Shown: positions 53,531 to 64,000, numbered from the stretch's first letter. The stretch: 64,000 bases of DNA from Endomychus coccineus (GCA_958510875.1 OY294070.1:16173631-16237630), one strand, 5' to 3'. Made by a program: numbers and translations. The notes: a model not told the origin generated them from the letters alone.

Positions 53531-54010
53531 CGGTTGTAAAATTGGGAAGTACATACATAATTAAATAATATGAAATAATATATAGTGGCGTTAATTAGCG
53601 ACGTAACACTGTCACTGATCAACCTACCCAAACAATTTTCGACAAGTGCTCTGAAGAGTGTCAGAGAGGGGGCTTTTTCTTTGTTTTCAGGCAGTCGAGT
53701 TAGTGCGTCAAAACAAAGTAATGACAAACAGATGTGGGAGATTGCAATACTTGCTAAGGGTTTTAAAATGTTTTGTATTAGAATTGTTTGTTTTTTTTTG
53801 CGCTTGCTGGTAAAGTCGGTTATCAGTTTCGAGAATGTTTCACTCTTTTCATGATGCATTTGGGCCCTTATAGCTCTGGGCCCCCCCGCGTTGCGGGGTC
53901 CCGCGCATTGTAGTTCCGCCACTGGCTAAGGTCCACAACGAATCATTTTTGCATTTGATGAGCTTTGATGTTATATCGGCGTTATATGCCTCTTTTGGTA
54001 CGTGAGTCAA

Positions 54011-55140
54011 GTTAATGTTTTTTTTCACTTTATTACTAGGTTTTTAAGTCTATGGAAGGGTGGACATATATTTTCTTCATAATTACGTTGTAATTTTGAT
54101 TCAAAAACAAAAACAAACTGTCTAATTTGATATGGCACCAATTAAACACGAAGACAATTTGGGTCTGCGGTTACTGAATCATTTGATAGGGTTATTCATT
54201 TAACTACTCGTAACTTCCGTTTATTTAAACAATCGGGTTAAAAAACCACTGCTCCGTTGACGGATTTGAGTTGTTTATAAGAAAGCAAGGCCATTCAACA
54301 TATTTTTTGAACTATTATTGGCAAAACTTCGTATCATAGACATGTTACCGATAAACTTAGTTATAAAAAATTCTTGAGTAAGGAATTTAATCGTGTTAAT
54401 AGTAAAATTTGTTTGTGAAAGGGGTTTATATTGATTCCTTTATTTATGGAATCTAAATTAACTTATAACTCACCTCAATATTCGTATTTTCAAATAACAA
54501 GCCTAATAGTTGATATCGAAATCCACATTTTCCGTTCATCAAAATAATCGTTTGTTGTAATATCACAAAAACACAAAGTTCCACGGTCGAATTAAAAGAG
54601 ACTCGCGAAGATTATTACAATGTTATATACAAATAGGTCGATGAAGCTCCACAGATCATCGCCTAGTCGTTATTAACCAGAAACATAAAATATTATGGGT
54701 AATAAAACGAAAATATATGACAAACTTGACTAGTTTTATAAGAGAGAGGGTGGCACGATCAAATGTAGGTAAAAAAACCGTTACCCTAGTTTCAAGGTAC
54801 GGTGTCAGGTAAAAAACTATATCCCTCTCAGGAAGCTTTTTTTATATCTGACGGTACTCGAAAGGTTATTTTGTCATACGGAATATTTCCAAATAAAACA
54901 GCTATCTATAGCGCCTTGCTATCTTATAATGAACTGAACCCTGCAGTTGCAAAAATATTGATGCAAAAAAAAACAATATAAACGTCAAGATTATTTTTGT
55001 TTTATTTCGCGCAAGGACACTGTGAAAATGCTTAATTAGATTAGAGCATCAATAATTAAAAATTTCATATTAATACGTTCGATTTACAAGGTAGGATGTT
55101 ATATCTACAGGCTGCGTCATTAGTTCAATTTATCCAGTAT
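54011..55140. other. no recognisable feature
   Basis: AT-rich with no convincing frame. The left end may include more of N1 (upstream of the linker), but I cannot follow it. Confidence 0.35.
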
Positions 55141-55254
55141 TACAGAAAATATCAAATAAAGTTATCTAAAAAAATTGTAGATTATAGAAAATATCAAATT
55201 ATATATAAAAATTCTCGGGAAATAGGTCACGATAACACTTTGTTTTAACTATTC

Positions 55255-55296
55255 GTCTTTACGTACGTTTCGGTCTCACGACCATCATCAGAAGAC
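55255..55296 (-). ncRNA. hammerhead ribozyme motif, left arm
   Basis: Exact 42-nt match, on the minus strand, to the motif at 57058-57099. All core positions present: CTGATGA, GGTC/GACC stem II, GAAA, ACGTACGT, and stem I GTCTT/AAGAC. Confidence 0.75.
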
Positions 55297-55702
55297 TCAC
55301 TATGTCTAAAAAGGGGGTTTATTAAAACTAATTATAGCACAAGCGTCCAAATCGCACAATTTAACTTCAATTAAAAGAGCCCACGCCGTCGAAACGAACA
55401 GAACCACGAATAATCGAAATTGTATCGTCAGAATTAATGTATAAAAAATTATTTTTTTGTAGTAAGAATCCGCTATTCAGTAATATTATTAAAATATATG
55501 AGTGCATATTGATTGGTATTCTCACAACAAATGAGAAGAACGAAGTTATTTGTCAAGTATCTACTTTCGAAACCAGATGTGTAGGATTTATGACACGGCC
55601 CTTAAGAACGGTTTCAGACCTGTACTGGGAAATAACTATTACGAATTCTTCCTAAAAACATTTTCTACACTTATAAAGACGTATGTAAGAATTTGCAAGA
55701 GA

Positions 55703-56019
55703 TTATTTAATCAAATTAGTATAAATATGACTTAGATTTTGTGTGTCTACCCTATGATTTACAGATTTGGGGTCCCGTTTTATGTGAATCATCTCCAGGA
55801 TAGATCTTTTATAATAATTGGTTTCCTTAGTTAAGATATTAACATTTTTGTAATCAAATTGATGGTTATAATCAAAGCAATGCTTAGCAAGGGCGGTGGA
55901 ATTTTCTAAGTTGTTATTTCTTGTGCTATATTTATGGCCGTACATTCTTTTTTGTAAATATTGTTTAGAGATTCCAGTATAGGTTCCATCACAATCTAAA
56001 CAATTCAATTTATACACTA
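55703..56019 (-). pseudogene. PLE-A GIY-YIG endonuclease (left arm)
   Basis: The minus frame reads VYKLNCLDCDGTYTGISKQY, LQKRMYGHKYSTRNNN, STALAKHCFDYNHQFDYKNV and NYYKRSILEMIHIKRD, ending HIYTNLIK and a stop. This is the nuclease domain only; the RT thumb that precedes it in the right arm is missing at the palindrome centre. The domain itself is uninterrupted, with the YKL/YTG pair, R, H and E of the family. The few residues before VYKL come from read-through of the centre. Confidence 0.85.
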
Positions 56020-56022
56020 GAA

Positions 56023-56601
56023 TTGAATGGCTACCCAAAAACTTTTTGCAATCCTATCATTAAAGAAAGAATAAACAAAATCTATAATGGTTCGTCTAAT
56101 AAAAATAACATAAAAGGTAATACAGACAATTTTATAACTCTATCTTACATTCCGGAGACCTCAGAGAAAATCAAAAAATGTTTGAAAAAGTATGATATAA
56201 ATGTTGCGCATAAACCTACTAACTGTGTTGGGAAATATTTCTCAAATCTAAAACCGTTAATACCCAAAGATAAACAAACCCACACAGTGTATAAATTGAA
56301 TTGTTTAGATTGTGATGGAACCTATACTGGAATCTCTAAACAATATTTTCAAAAAAGAATGTACGGCCATAAATATAGCACAAGAAATAACAACTTAGAA
56401 AATTCCACCGCCCTTGCTAAGCATTGCTTTGATTATAACCATCAATTTGATTACAAAAATGTTAATATCTTAACTAAGGAAACCAATTATTATAAAAGAT
56501 CTATCCTGGAGATGATTCACATAAAACGGGACCCCAAATCTGTAAATCATAGGGTAGACACACAAAATCTAAGTCATATTTATACTAATTTGATTAAATA
56601 A
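56023..56601 (+). pseudogene. PLE-A RT thumb plus GIY-YIG, 192-residue open frame (right arm)
   Basis: Residues 1-80 (GYPKTFCNPIIKERINKIY, ... FITLSYIPETSEKIKKCLKK, TNCVGKYFSNLKPLIPKDKQ) are the RT thumb and the linker. From about residue 85, TVYKLNCLDCDGTYTGISKQ starts the GIY-YIG domain, followed by KRMYGHKYSTRNNN, LAKHCFDYNHQFDY and YYKRSILEMIHIKRDPKS, to HIYTNLIK at the stop. No stop or frameshift occurs. The RT palm is absent by 5' truncation, so the ORF is a fragment; the ATG used is within the element and not its native start. The nuclease half appears intact and is the best preserved PLE domain here. Confidence 0.9.
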
Positions 56602-57057
56602 TCTCTTGCAAATTCTTACATACGTCTTTATAAGTGTAGAAAATGTTTTTAGGAAGAATTCGTAATAGTTATTTCCCAGTACAGGTCTGAAACCTTTCTT
56701 AAGTGCCTTGTCATAAATCCTACACATCTGGTTTCGAAAGTAGATACTTGACAAATAACTTCGTTCTTCTCATTTGTTGTGAGAATACCAATCAATATGC
56801 ACTCATATATTTTAATAATATTACTGAATAGCGGATTCTTACTACAAAAAAATAATTTTTTATACATTATATATAATATTTAATTTTTAATTTAATTTAA
56901 TTTAATTTTTTATACATTAATTCTGACGATACAATTTCGATTATTCGTGGTTCTGTTCGTTTCGACGGCGTGGGCTCTTTTAATTGAAGTTAAATTGTGC
57001 GATTTGGACGCTTGTGCTATAATTAGTTTTAATAAACCCCCTTTTTAGACATAGTGA

Positions 57058-57099
57058 GTCTTCTGATGATGGTCGTGAGACCGAAACGTACGTAAAGAC
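57058..57099 (+). ncRNA. hammerhead ribozyme motif, right arm
   Basis: Stem I GTCTT 57058-57062; core CTGATGA 57063-57069; extra T 57070; stem II GGTC (57071-57074) and GACC (57079-57082) with loop GTGA; GAAA 57083-57086; CGTACGT 57087-57093; A 57094; stem I AAGAC 57095-57099. Predicted cleavage is after 57094. Stem III is ACGTACGT, self-complementary, so a dimer (or a two-base loop) is needed. Confidence 0.75.
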
Positions 57100-57344
57100 G
57101 AATAGTTAAAACAAAGTGTTATCGTGACCTATTTCCCGAGAATTTTTATATATAATTCATACTGGGTCAAGAATCTTATTATGAAAATATCAAATAAAGT
57201 TATCTAAAAAAAATTGTAGACATCTGCAATCTTCAAATTTTACAATTATATTTATATGTACAGCATGTTCCATATTATAGTATCGTTCATAGGGGTCGAC
57301 GTAAATTGAGTCCGAAATCTATTATCTATTAACTGCTTTTCTAT

Positions 57345-58140
57345 GTAGGCATTTTGCTTGATGCCAATACGAAAAAGTCTATGGGGCCAGAGGGAATTCC
57401 CCCGGTCGTTCTGAAGGGATGTGCACCTGAATTAAAACACCAATTTTCTGCAGGTTGTTTACCCATTCATACATACTGGATGTGTTTCCTTTCAGCTGGA
57501 CATCTAAAGTCCAACCAATTCCAAAAAAAGGAAAGATGACCCTCCCTAATAAGTATAAACCCATTGAACTATCATCTGTGATCTCCAAGCTGATGGAGAA
57601 AGCAATCAACATCAAGCTCATTCAATATCGACCTCCAAAATCGTGAATGACCGGCAATATGGCTTCTTCAGCAAAAGGGGACCTGCTTGTCTGCCTTGTA
57701 TGGCAGAAATCTATTGAAGAGCATCATTCCATGTGGTGGTTGACGGAGTATCGTCCGACATAGTGGCCATTAACGCTGGTGTTCCACAAGGACCTGTCTT
57801 GAGACCAACTTTGTTTCTGCTCAATATTATAGACGATCTGCTAGAAGTGACCACCTACCCCTTCCGCAACTTTGGAGATGATGGTACACTTCATAGCGTC
57901 TCCTCATCTAGAGCCCCTATACCATCCAATGAAGCCGGAGGAGCGAAACAGAGACAGATTGACGCAATTAATGGAGATCTGGCAAAGATTTTGAAATGGG
58001 ATCTGATAATCTAGAAGAGTTTAATGCAACCAAAACTCAATTGCGTATTTTCCAGGAAGGCGGATGCCACAATCCTTAATATGATAATGTCAGATACAAC
58101 TATTTCTATGAAGCCTGCCATATCCATGAAAATATTACTG
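57345..58140 (+). pseudogene. non-LTR family N1 RT, plus strand
   Basis: Plus frames: LDANTKKSMGPEGIPPVVLK and GCAPEL (RT entry), PIPKKGKMTLPNKYKPIELS and SVISKLMEKAIN (motif 2), then from 57733 VVDGVSSDIVAINAGVPQGP, VLRPTLFLLNIIDDLLEVTT and FRNFGDDGTLHS. The active-site FADD reads FGDD, so both Asp persist but the Ala does not. The fingers-to-palm segment with the first Asp (57650-57730) is largely deleted. FNATKTQ follows near 58020 in another frame. It is the best N1 RT in the window but is inactive. Confidence 0.85.
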
Positions 58141-60855
58141 AACTAAGAATGAACCTGGTGTACAACCAGCATTCAGTACCTACAGTATACAATGCGCCAC
58201 TAACTTTCATGGTTCTCGCACTTTTAGTGCTAAAATCTTGTCAGGATTGCCAGGGACCGACAGTACCATCTTCGAAGGTCCATTGTAAGGTGTAAATTCC
58301 ACTTAACGGCTTGGAAATGGCCGCTGTAGTACAATCGGTTAACTCCTGTGACGTCAGCTATGCTGGACCGTATATTCTAAGAGTCATGGACCGTATATTC
58401 TAAGGGTCATGGTTGTTCGGTGTCAGATTCGTTTCTATTTCGGGGCTGTTCTGTGAGACAGAATTGAAGCGCCGGGAAGGTGAGAAAATGGCGATTACTT
58501 CTGGTCAATCGTTCAAGTGAGAAGTGCGTCGCTAGGTTATTTTTCAACAGGTAGGTGATACCAAGCTTGTATTTGGAACCAAATTCTAGGAATATTCTTC
58601 CGTTGAAAACAAAGACATCAATTACCAATTTGGATTGGAATATTTGAAATTAATTGGGTAATTAATGTACCTTAGGGAATCTAAACCTAGTTTCGACGTG
58701 ACTGGTGGTGAACGGTAGTAAAGTTTGTCTTATTGGAAGGAAAAACCCTATCTTGTAATTCCATTTGATTTATACACTAGCTTCAGGAATTAATTTACCT
58801 TCATAGGTGGTATCTGACAGGACTTAGGCTAATCCTGATTTGTTCAACAATTGTTATGTATTTTGTTCATGTCTGTCTTCTGACTACAGTAGAACAATAG
58901 AGGTTTGAACATTTCGTGATTTCAGGGTTCTTCTTCTTCCTCTTCCTTTTTTGTCTATGTTGTGAAAAATTCAACAAGAAGTGTATTGAGGATTGTTTGA
59001 GTCTGCTGTGGGAAGATTACTTAGGAGTCGCTGATTTACTTGATGTACAATCATGGAAACGGTATTACAATCGTGGCAGGGACCCCTACATGAAGTAAAA
59101 GTAATAATTCATCACCAAGCAAGTACAACATCCAGCTCTCACCAGGTCAGATTATCGATTGTGGTTTTATGTAACAATTTAAATAATCATTGAGTATTGT
59201 ATATTATGTAAATTCAATTGTTCACTTGTTTAAATGATTTAAGTAACTAATTTCATCAATATTTTCAATTCATTCGGTTCATATCTCATTAATATAAGTG
59301 CTGTCATAAATTATATCAATATTAATATTGCAAAGTAAATTTCAATCATTCTGGGTACAGGTCTTTTATTTTCTTTTCTTTCAGGGAAATTTAACCTGGA
59401 GACTTGAGTATTTGCATCCCCTAGTTATATACATAATTCATTGGTTGGTTAAAATACTCTGGCGCCTGAATTTTTAACATCTAAAATATAACCTACGACC
59501 ATCTTCACTGTAGCTGTCGGCAACCAAGTGATAAAATAGAGCTTTTAGTTTATCCTTTAGTAAGAGTAAATTGTAACCCTTACACCATGTTTCGTCGAGA
59601 TAAACAAGTTCATCAGTTTGATAAACTGATGTTAAAAAAAGTACACACACGACGTAAATGTACTTAGAATTGCAGTTATGAGAAGAATAATTGTTTCATT
59701 TGTTTCTGTACTTTCGAAATTTAATTTTACGAAAATTTAGATAATTATGAACTGTCAACATTTTATATCGGCAACCCTGTAATGTGTTGCCAACTATTAA
59801 AATGTAATATACCTGTTTTGACGAAGATAACGCGGCAGTTATTTAGGGAAAGTGAATTAGCTATAAAAATAAACAACTATGACGTCATTTGTTTGGGTGA
59901 ACTGCGTTTAGAAGCTACTCGTAAATCGCCAGACTTAGCTCCCTTTATAATGTCTTCTATTATCTCCTCTATCGTTGCCATATGTTATTTGATACAAAAT
60001 TCTTGGTTTTTTCCCAACGAATCGTCCGAATTATTGCAAGGCCCGATCGAGGCAGAATTTTATTTATGTATATGACGCGTGTACGAAACGTGTTAACGCT
60101 TCTTAAAGTTGTAAATGCGGAACATTAGATCTTGATGGTACTTAACTTAGGTTAATGCTGGAAATCGTAATTCTTGATTACAATTTCAAATTTAATGTTA
60201 ATGTTTCTCGAACTCCGTATTTCACGTGTCAAGTGTCAAGATTAATTAGTTTTGCTGAATGTATTAGGCCATAAGGTGTTAATTTCATTTGAAATTTTTT
60301 ACGACACATAGTTTATAATTTCCATTGCAACGACTACAAGGTAATTGTCAATTAATTTAATGCCACAAATTCTTGTAATGAAAATCTTTTGAAAAATCTC
60401 AATTTTTTTTAAATATCATTATTATTATTAATGTGGGAGTGACCGGTTAGGTTAGGCTAGGTGGTCGAATTTAGTGCCCAATAAAGAAAATTGGGTGCTT
60501 TAGAATTAAAAAAATTTTGCTGGTTTATTAAAAAGCTATCATCAAAGCATTAAAAAAAATATGCGCCACCATTATTTTAATGCTTCACATTAATCTAGCA
60601 AAAGTCTTAGTGTATTAAGCGATAAAATATCAAATGTTTTAATTGGGCACTAAAATAGCCCTCTTTCAATATATCTTTGTCCAGTCAAAAGTGTGAAAAA
60701 ATAGAGATCATTACTAAAAATTTATAGGCCGCACGAAAATGTAAAATTCTTTTTGCATCGTGTTCAGGATGGCTTACACATAGTTATTCGGGATTATAAA
60801 GGGGGGCTCGTAATTATTACTTTTAATAAACATTGAAAAACCATTTTCAATATAT
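58141..60855. other. mostly unassigned; small tandem duplication
   Basis: A 22-bp unit (GGACCGTATATTCTAAG...) is duplicated at about 58363-58410. Open frames at 58916-59098 and 59782-60075 (97 residues) have no recognised domain. The second could be an exon-like relic. No TE ends found in 2.7 kb, making this the longest stretch without identified elements. Confidence 0.35.
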
Positions 60856-62340
60856 TGTTATGATTCCATTTCCTAAACAACAAAAATGATAAAATTAGAA
60901 CTTACCGAACATTGAAAATCAGAAAAGATTAATAAAAAGATATTATATGGAATTAAAAACAATATTAAAAGTTGAATGATAGTTAGTATAATATAATAAA
61001 CAATGTAAAACATAATAAACAACAATGTAGTTAGAATTAGAAGTGTAAAACAAGAACTTCAGTGAAAGTGAATAAACGTACAGTGTTACGAAGGCAGAAA
61101 TCATAATTAAAATGATTACAAAAACTATCATGAGATAGCACAAACTATTGAAAAATGTTATAGATATAAGTTAGGATTAGTAAATTTGAGTTATATAATG
61201 TTAAAGAAATGTTATTGATATGTTATATTATGTATTAGTTTTTAAGAATGACAACTGCCAAATTTATAATAATTATTGGAATAATCATATTAATAATAAC
61301 CTAATAATAGGTTATCTTATACCAAAGTGTGTGGAAAAATGTAGGCAATATGAATTTAAAAAGAAGGAATCATCATCAATTAAAATAAGTTGAAAATCTC
61401 CAATAATTCAAAATTTATAGAATACTGAATTCTGATTGGTCGAGGCGATTTTATAAACGTCAGACTGATAACAATGTAAACTTATGTCAGTTTTCAAGTT
61501 AGTTAGCAATCAACATCTGTAGAGTCAAGGTACTTTTGCAACTCATAAAAGTTTCCATAACCTTGGATTATTGGATAAACATCGGTGAACCCAAGTGTCC
61601 CAGTAGCTTCGTAAGGTTGAAAGTAACCGAAGCAAATAAATGTCAAGTAGTGTTCCAAGTCTCCGAACAAAGTTTAAAGGTTACAATAACCTACCATTCA
61701 TAAGTAACATCGAACGATAGCCAGCCTTCGATAAAGTTCCAAACATCATTAAAGAGTTTTGTATCTTTAATAAAAAGAATAAAACTAAGTTAACAATTTT
61801 CAACAGTTCCTGATTTCAAAAGAAGTAACCAAAATAGTTTACCTGTGTTTATTGTGTATAGCAAAGAAATTGTGTACGGTTAAAGTGAATTATCAAATTA
61901 ATAAGAAGATCAAGCCAATCGAACATTGCCTACATTTTAAAACATATTCTGGGATATAAACTAAACGTACGTTTATTTATTATTTCTCCATTGTATTATT
62001 ATCTGTCTGTAAATCTGAAAGAAAGATTGTAGATTATAACTTTGTAAACAAATATTAATAGTAAATAATTTTGAGGTTAGATCATAGATCTATATATGAA
62101 CATAACATTAAAAATTGATACCAGAGATAAATTAGAGTCATAGAAATTTAAATATAAAAGATTTTAACATTCAAAGAACATTGTGTTTAATTCCATAGAT
62201 ATAAAATAAATAGGTAAAAGTTCATTATTCAAATCAAACAATCACTAAGAAGATTCAAAATACAATAAGAAAGCTAGCCGGTAGAATTAATAATAATTCA
62301 TAATTAAAATAATAAACTCACATAAGAGTTTAGTTAATAA
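60856..62340 (+). mobile_element. LTR copy 3, plus strand, promoter segment missing
   Basis: Starts TGTTATGATTCC at 60856 and aligns with the minus-strand solo LTR for its full length. It lacks about 115 bp that copies 1 and 2 carry between the CTGTCAG word and AGTTAGTTAGC, including the TATA box; here TATGTCAGTTTTCAAGTTAG (about 61484) joins the flanks directly. It is followed by leader-like sequence rather than by a TSD, so it is a 5' LTR. No gag or pol follows in the remaining 1.5 kb. Confidence 0.8.
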
Positions 62341-62490
62341 TTGTCACCAACGTGGGGCAAAATAAATCAAAAGAGCTTTCTTAACAATTGTCACCACAAC
62401 GTGGGGCAAAATAAAACAAAGGAGGTTTTCTTAATAATTGTCACCACAACGTGGGGCAAAATAAATCAAAAGAGGTTTTCTTAATAATAT
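62336..62490 (+). repeat. triplicated LTR-leader junction (about 48-bp unit)
   Basis: AATTGTCACC(AC)AACGTGGGGC followed by AAAATAAA(T/A)CAAA starts at about 62341, 62388 and 62438, each ending TTTTCTTAA(C/T)AA. The CCAACGTGGGGC word resembles the region just after the LTR in many retroelements (primer-binding/leader). Three tandem copies are abnormal. Confidence 0.75.
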
Positions 62491-63640
62491 ATCTGGGACT
62501 CTTTTAATCCAAACTTTCTGAAATTTGGTATCAGAGAGTTTTTTGGTCCGCTGAACTCGAATCTGAGGTCTGAAAATGGAAAATCCGGCCCGTTTGCTGG
62601 AAAAACCGGTAAATTTTACCAAATCTTAGCAACAAATAAATTTTTTTCTCGTAATGTGTTATTGAAATAATAAGATGGCGTGATTGTGACTCGATACAAT
62701 TTCCACTAAATGAAGGAAAATTCTGGAAAATTGGTGAAAACAGTTTTCCCGAAAACTCCTTAAAATTTCTACAAGACAAACTTTAATTATTTTGTTTTCG
62801 AAAAATGTTAGTCAGTGTTATTGGAATAATAAGGTACCGTGATGGTTCTCGGTACAAATTTCCCTAAATGAAGAAAAATTGGGAGAAATTGCGTCGTTTT
62901 CCTTTATACTCCTTTCTCGGTCCTCGTACAACGTGTCAAATTATAGGTACGCTTATATAACGGAATGGAAATAATAACAAATTCGGCGGTTGAAAAATTA
63001 ATTCAAAAAATACCAAGTCTCACAAACAAACATCAATTTTACTCACCTGAACTATTCAAATCCAAAACATTTAGATTACAAATCATATTCCAATGAAGTA
63101 ACGTTTTTATATTAACACACATTTTATGGATACAGCAGGCCACTTTTTAAATCAGAAATCCGGAAGCACTTGCCAATTCGAATTTATTCTCATACTATGC
63201 CGTTACTATTTTTAACCGAAAATTGCAAATTATTATGAGACTTATCACAACCGACAGACAGTGATTCGCTAAATTAATCTAACCGTTTAAAAATTATAAT
63301 GAGTACCACGATCGTTCGATTAATGTAAAATAAATCAATTTGGGAATCTATAGTTTCTATTAAATTTATTTACATTCCTCGTTTATTGATTTTACTTTCA
63401 ACAGAACACAAATATTTGCTTAATGGTATTGTACTACAAGTTGAAATTTAGGCGAGCGTGTAACCGAACACCAGTGTCTAGTTTTATGGACGGAAGAACA
63501 TTATATCAAGATTTAATTGATTCTTTTTAGGTGGCAGATTAGGGAGGACTAAACCATATTTTTTCCTGAATTCGTTTAGTTAAATTGGTAGTATTGATTC
63601 TAATCTACAAGGCGAAAGTGCAAAATTATGAATTTGGAAT
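62491..63640. other. no gene; two diverged 165-bp repeats
   Basis: GTGTTATTG(A/G)AATAATAAG at about 62657 and 62816 begins related blocks containing TCGATACAATTTCC/TCGGTACAAATTTCC and ATGAA(G)GAAAAT. Otherwise unassigned. Confidence 0.45.
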
Positions 63641-63644
63641 ACAA

Positions 63645-64000
63645 CAGACGTTTCTAACCTGGGGTACGCGACTACAATCAAAAAATTTTTCGATTCATTT
63701 CAAAACAAGACTTTCCTGGAATCCGCTGATGAAGAATTTTAGAATAAAGTATTGTAATTTTTTAACCAGCATCTGCAAGGTGCATGAGTACATTCCACCT
63801 CCAGATGAAAGTAAAAAAAATGGCTTAATTGATATCTCCACGAATTGTGCACTAAAACTTCAATCCGAAGAAAATTTTCTGGTAAATTTTGTATATTTTT
63901 TCGTTTGTGTAAAAGAGGACGAAGAAAATATTTGTGAATGGAAAAAATATTACATATATTCAAATCACACAAATGAATGCAAATGCCGAGTTTCGTGGAT
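63645..64000 (+). mobile_element. possible hAT left end running off the window
   Basis: CAGACGTTTCTAACCTGGGG then TACGCGAC resembles the CAG.G.TTCTCAACC-type terminal repeats of Charlie-like hAT elements, with some changes. The other end would be beyond the window, so there is no TSD test. The minus frame at 63972-63739 is not recognised. Confidence 0.35.

Larger units (their letters stand above)
52934..53560 (-). mobile_element. PLE family B, 3' portion, nested in the hAT
   Basis: Minus strand: GIY-YIG coding region, then a 3' repeat with hammerhead motif and a CCGGAAG/CTTCCGG-type end shared with the 43.2-kb insertion. The 5' end is truncated before the nuclease domain. No clear TSD; a loose ATGAAA(C/T)AA resemblance lies on both sides. 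Confidence 0.8.
52316..53924. mobile_element. non-autonomous hAT element nested in N1
   Basis: The ends are CAGTGGCGGAAC and GTTCCGCCACTG, then GGCCCCCCCGC at both ends; flanked by the exact 8-bp TSD GCTAAGGT at 52308-52315 and 53925-53932. I see no hAT transposase motif inside. The interior is split by a PLE-B insertion (about 52934-53560). The frame 53922-53311 (203 residues) is a chance fusion of hAT end, filler and PLE-B protein. Confidence 0.9.
49990..54010 (-). mobile_element. non-LTR family N1 element, minus strand, broken by nested insertions
   Basis: On the minus strand three separated segments form one protein order: 54010-53933 plus 52307-51500 (N-terminal linker, RT), then 50357-49990 (C-terminal tail). 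A hAT element (52316-53924) and about 1.1 kb of other sequence (about 50360-51500) interrupt it. The hAT TSD duplicates codons in the middle of the linker, which proves that the flanks were once contiguous. Confidence 0.8.
55182..57182. mobile_element. palindromic PLE family A dimer with 37-bp TSD
   Basis: Two 3' portions of PLE-A face away from each other: left arm 55182-56019 (minus) and right arm 56286-57182 (plus), nearly identical, around a 266-bp single-copy centre belonging to the plus copy. Flanks at 55145-55181 and 57183-57220 are the same 37-bp sequence except for one extra A. The right arm has a small (TTTAA)n expansion near 56868-56920. Both ends carry an identical hammerhead motif. 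The near identity suggests a recent event. Confidence 0.9.

Noticed and set aside
53311..53922. 203-residue minus frame as one gene
   Set aside because: It reads from the hAT terminal sequence through filler into PLE-B; only the last 70 or so residues are GIY-YIG.
55437..55735. Frames duplicated at 55.4-55.7 kb and 56.6-56.9 kb
   Set aside because: Antisense of the PLE-A 3' UTR in the two palindromic arms; no protein family.

Overview
The window is AT-rich animal DNA, most probably from an insect. It carries mariner, hAT, Crypton-type recombinase, Penelope-like (PLE) and several non-LTR elements in varied states of decay, and I see no gene that I can assign confidently to the host. There is no operon structure, no rRNA, no convincing tRNA and no CRISPR. 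Nearly every recognisable protein is a broken transposable-element (TE) protein, and most long non-coding stretches are terminal repeats, foldback elements or tandem repeats. I cannot name the species.

Layout. 0-3 kb: mariner fragments and non-LTR RNase H/reverse transcriptase (RT) scraps. 2.95-4.56 kb: a minus-strand solo LTR with target-site duplication (TSD) ATAT. 5.5-8.8 kb: short repeats and an unclassified dispersed repeat. 9.1-12.1 kb: two divergently transcribed tyrosine recombinase genes with palindromes between and beyond them. 13.4-15.9 kb: a Tip100-type hAT element with an exact 8-bp TSD and a TTAA-flanked inverted-repeat element inside an RT scrap. 17.4-18.8 kb: a foldback element built from 142-bp repeats. 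19.9-21.0 kb: a CAGGGTG-ended foldback element. 22.2-23.4 kb: PLE family C and a non-LTR tail. 24.0-25.1 kb: a second LTR copy. 25.87-29.44 kb: an Ac-like hAT composite with nested inserts. 30.0-30.9 kb: PLE family A. 31.3-33.2 kb: a non-LTR element with RT, RNase H and a zinc knuckle.

34.4-35.4 kb: non-LTR family N1. 36.0-36.9 kb: a foldback element. 40.4-41.2 kb: a non-LTR 3' end. 41.2-42.3 kb: a 598-bp tandem duplication. 42.98-44.88 kb: a mariner carrying two nested insertions. 45.7-47.0 kb: another TIR element. 47.9-48.8 kb: PLE-A copy 2. 49.06-54.0 kb: a foldback element beside an N1 element broken by at least two insertions, one of which is itself broken by PLE family B. 55.18-57.18 kb: a palindromic PLE-A dimer with a TSD of about 37 bp. 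57.3-58.1 kb: N1 RT. 60.86-62.5 kb: LTR copy 3 with a triplicated leader. 63.6 kb to the end: a possible hAT terminus.

The most notable content is a set of hammerhead-ribozyme-like motifs in the terminal repeats of at least three PLE families. Each has the core box, a hairpin stem II, GAAA and a palindromic stem III that suits dimer formation. Three family-A copies are identical over 42 nt. The rest of the biological interest lies in TSD-proven nesting, which gives a relative order of insertions, and in the paired recombinase genes with their GTGCGGGAAA palindromes.
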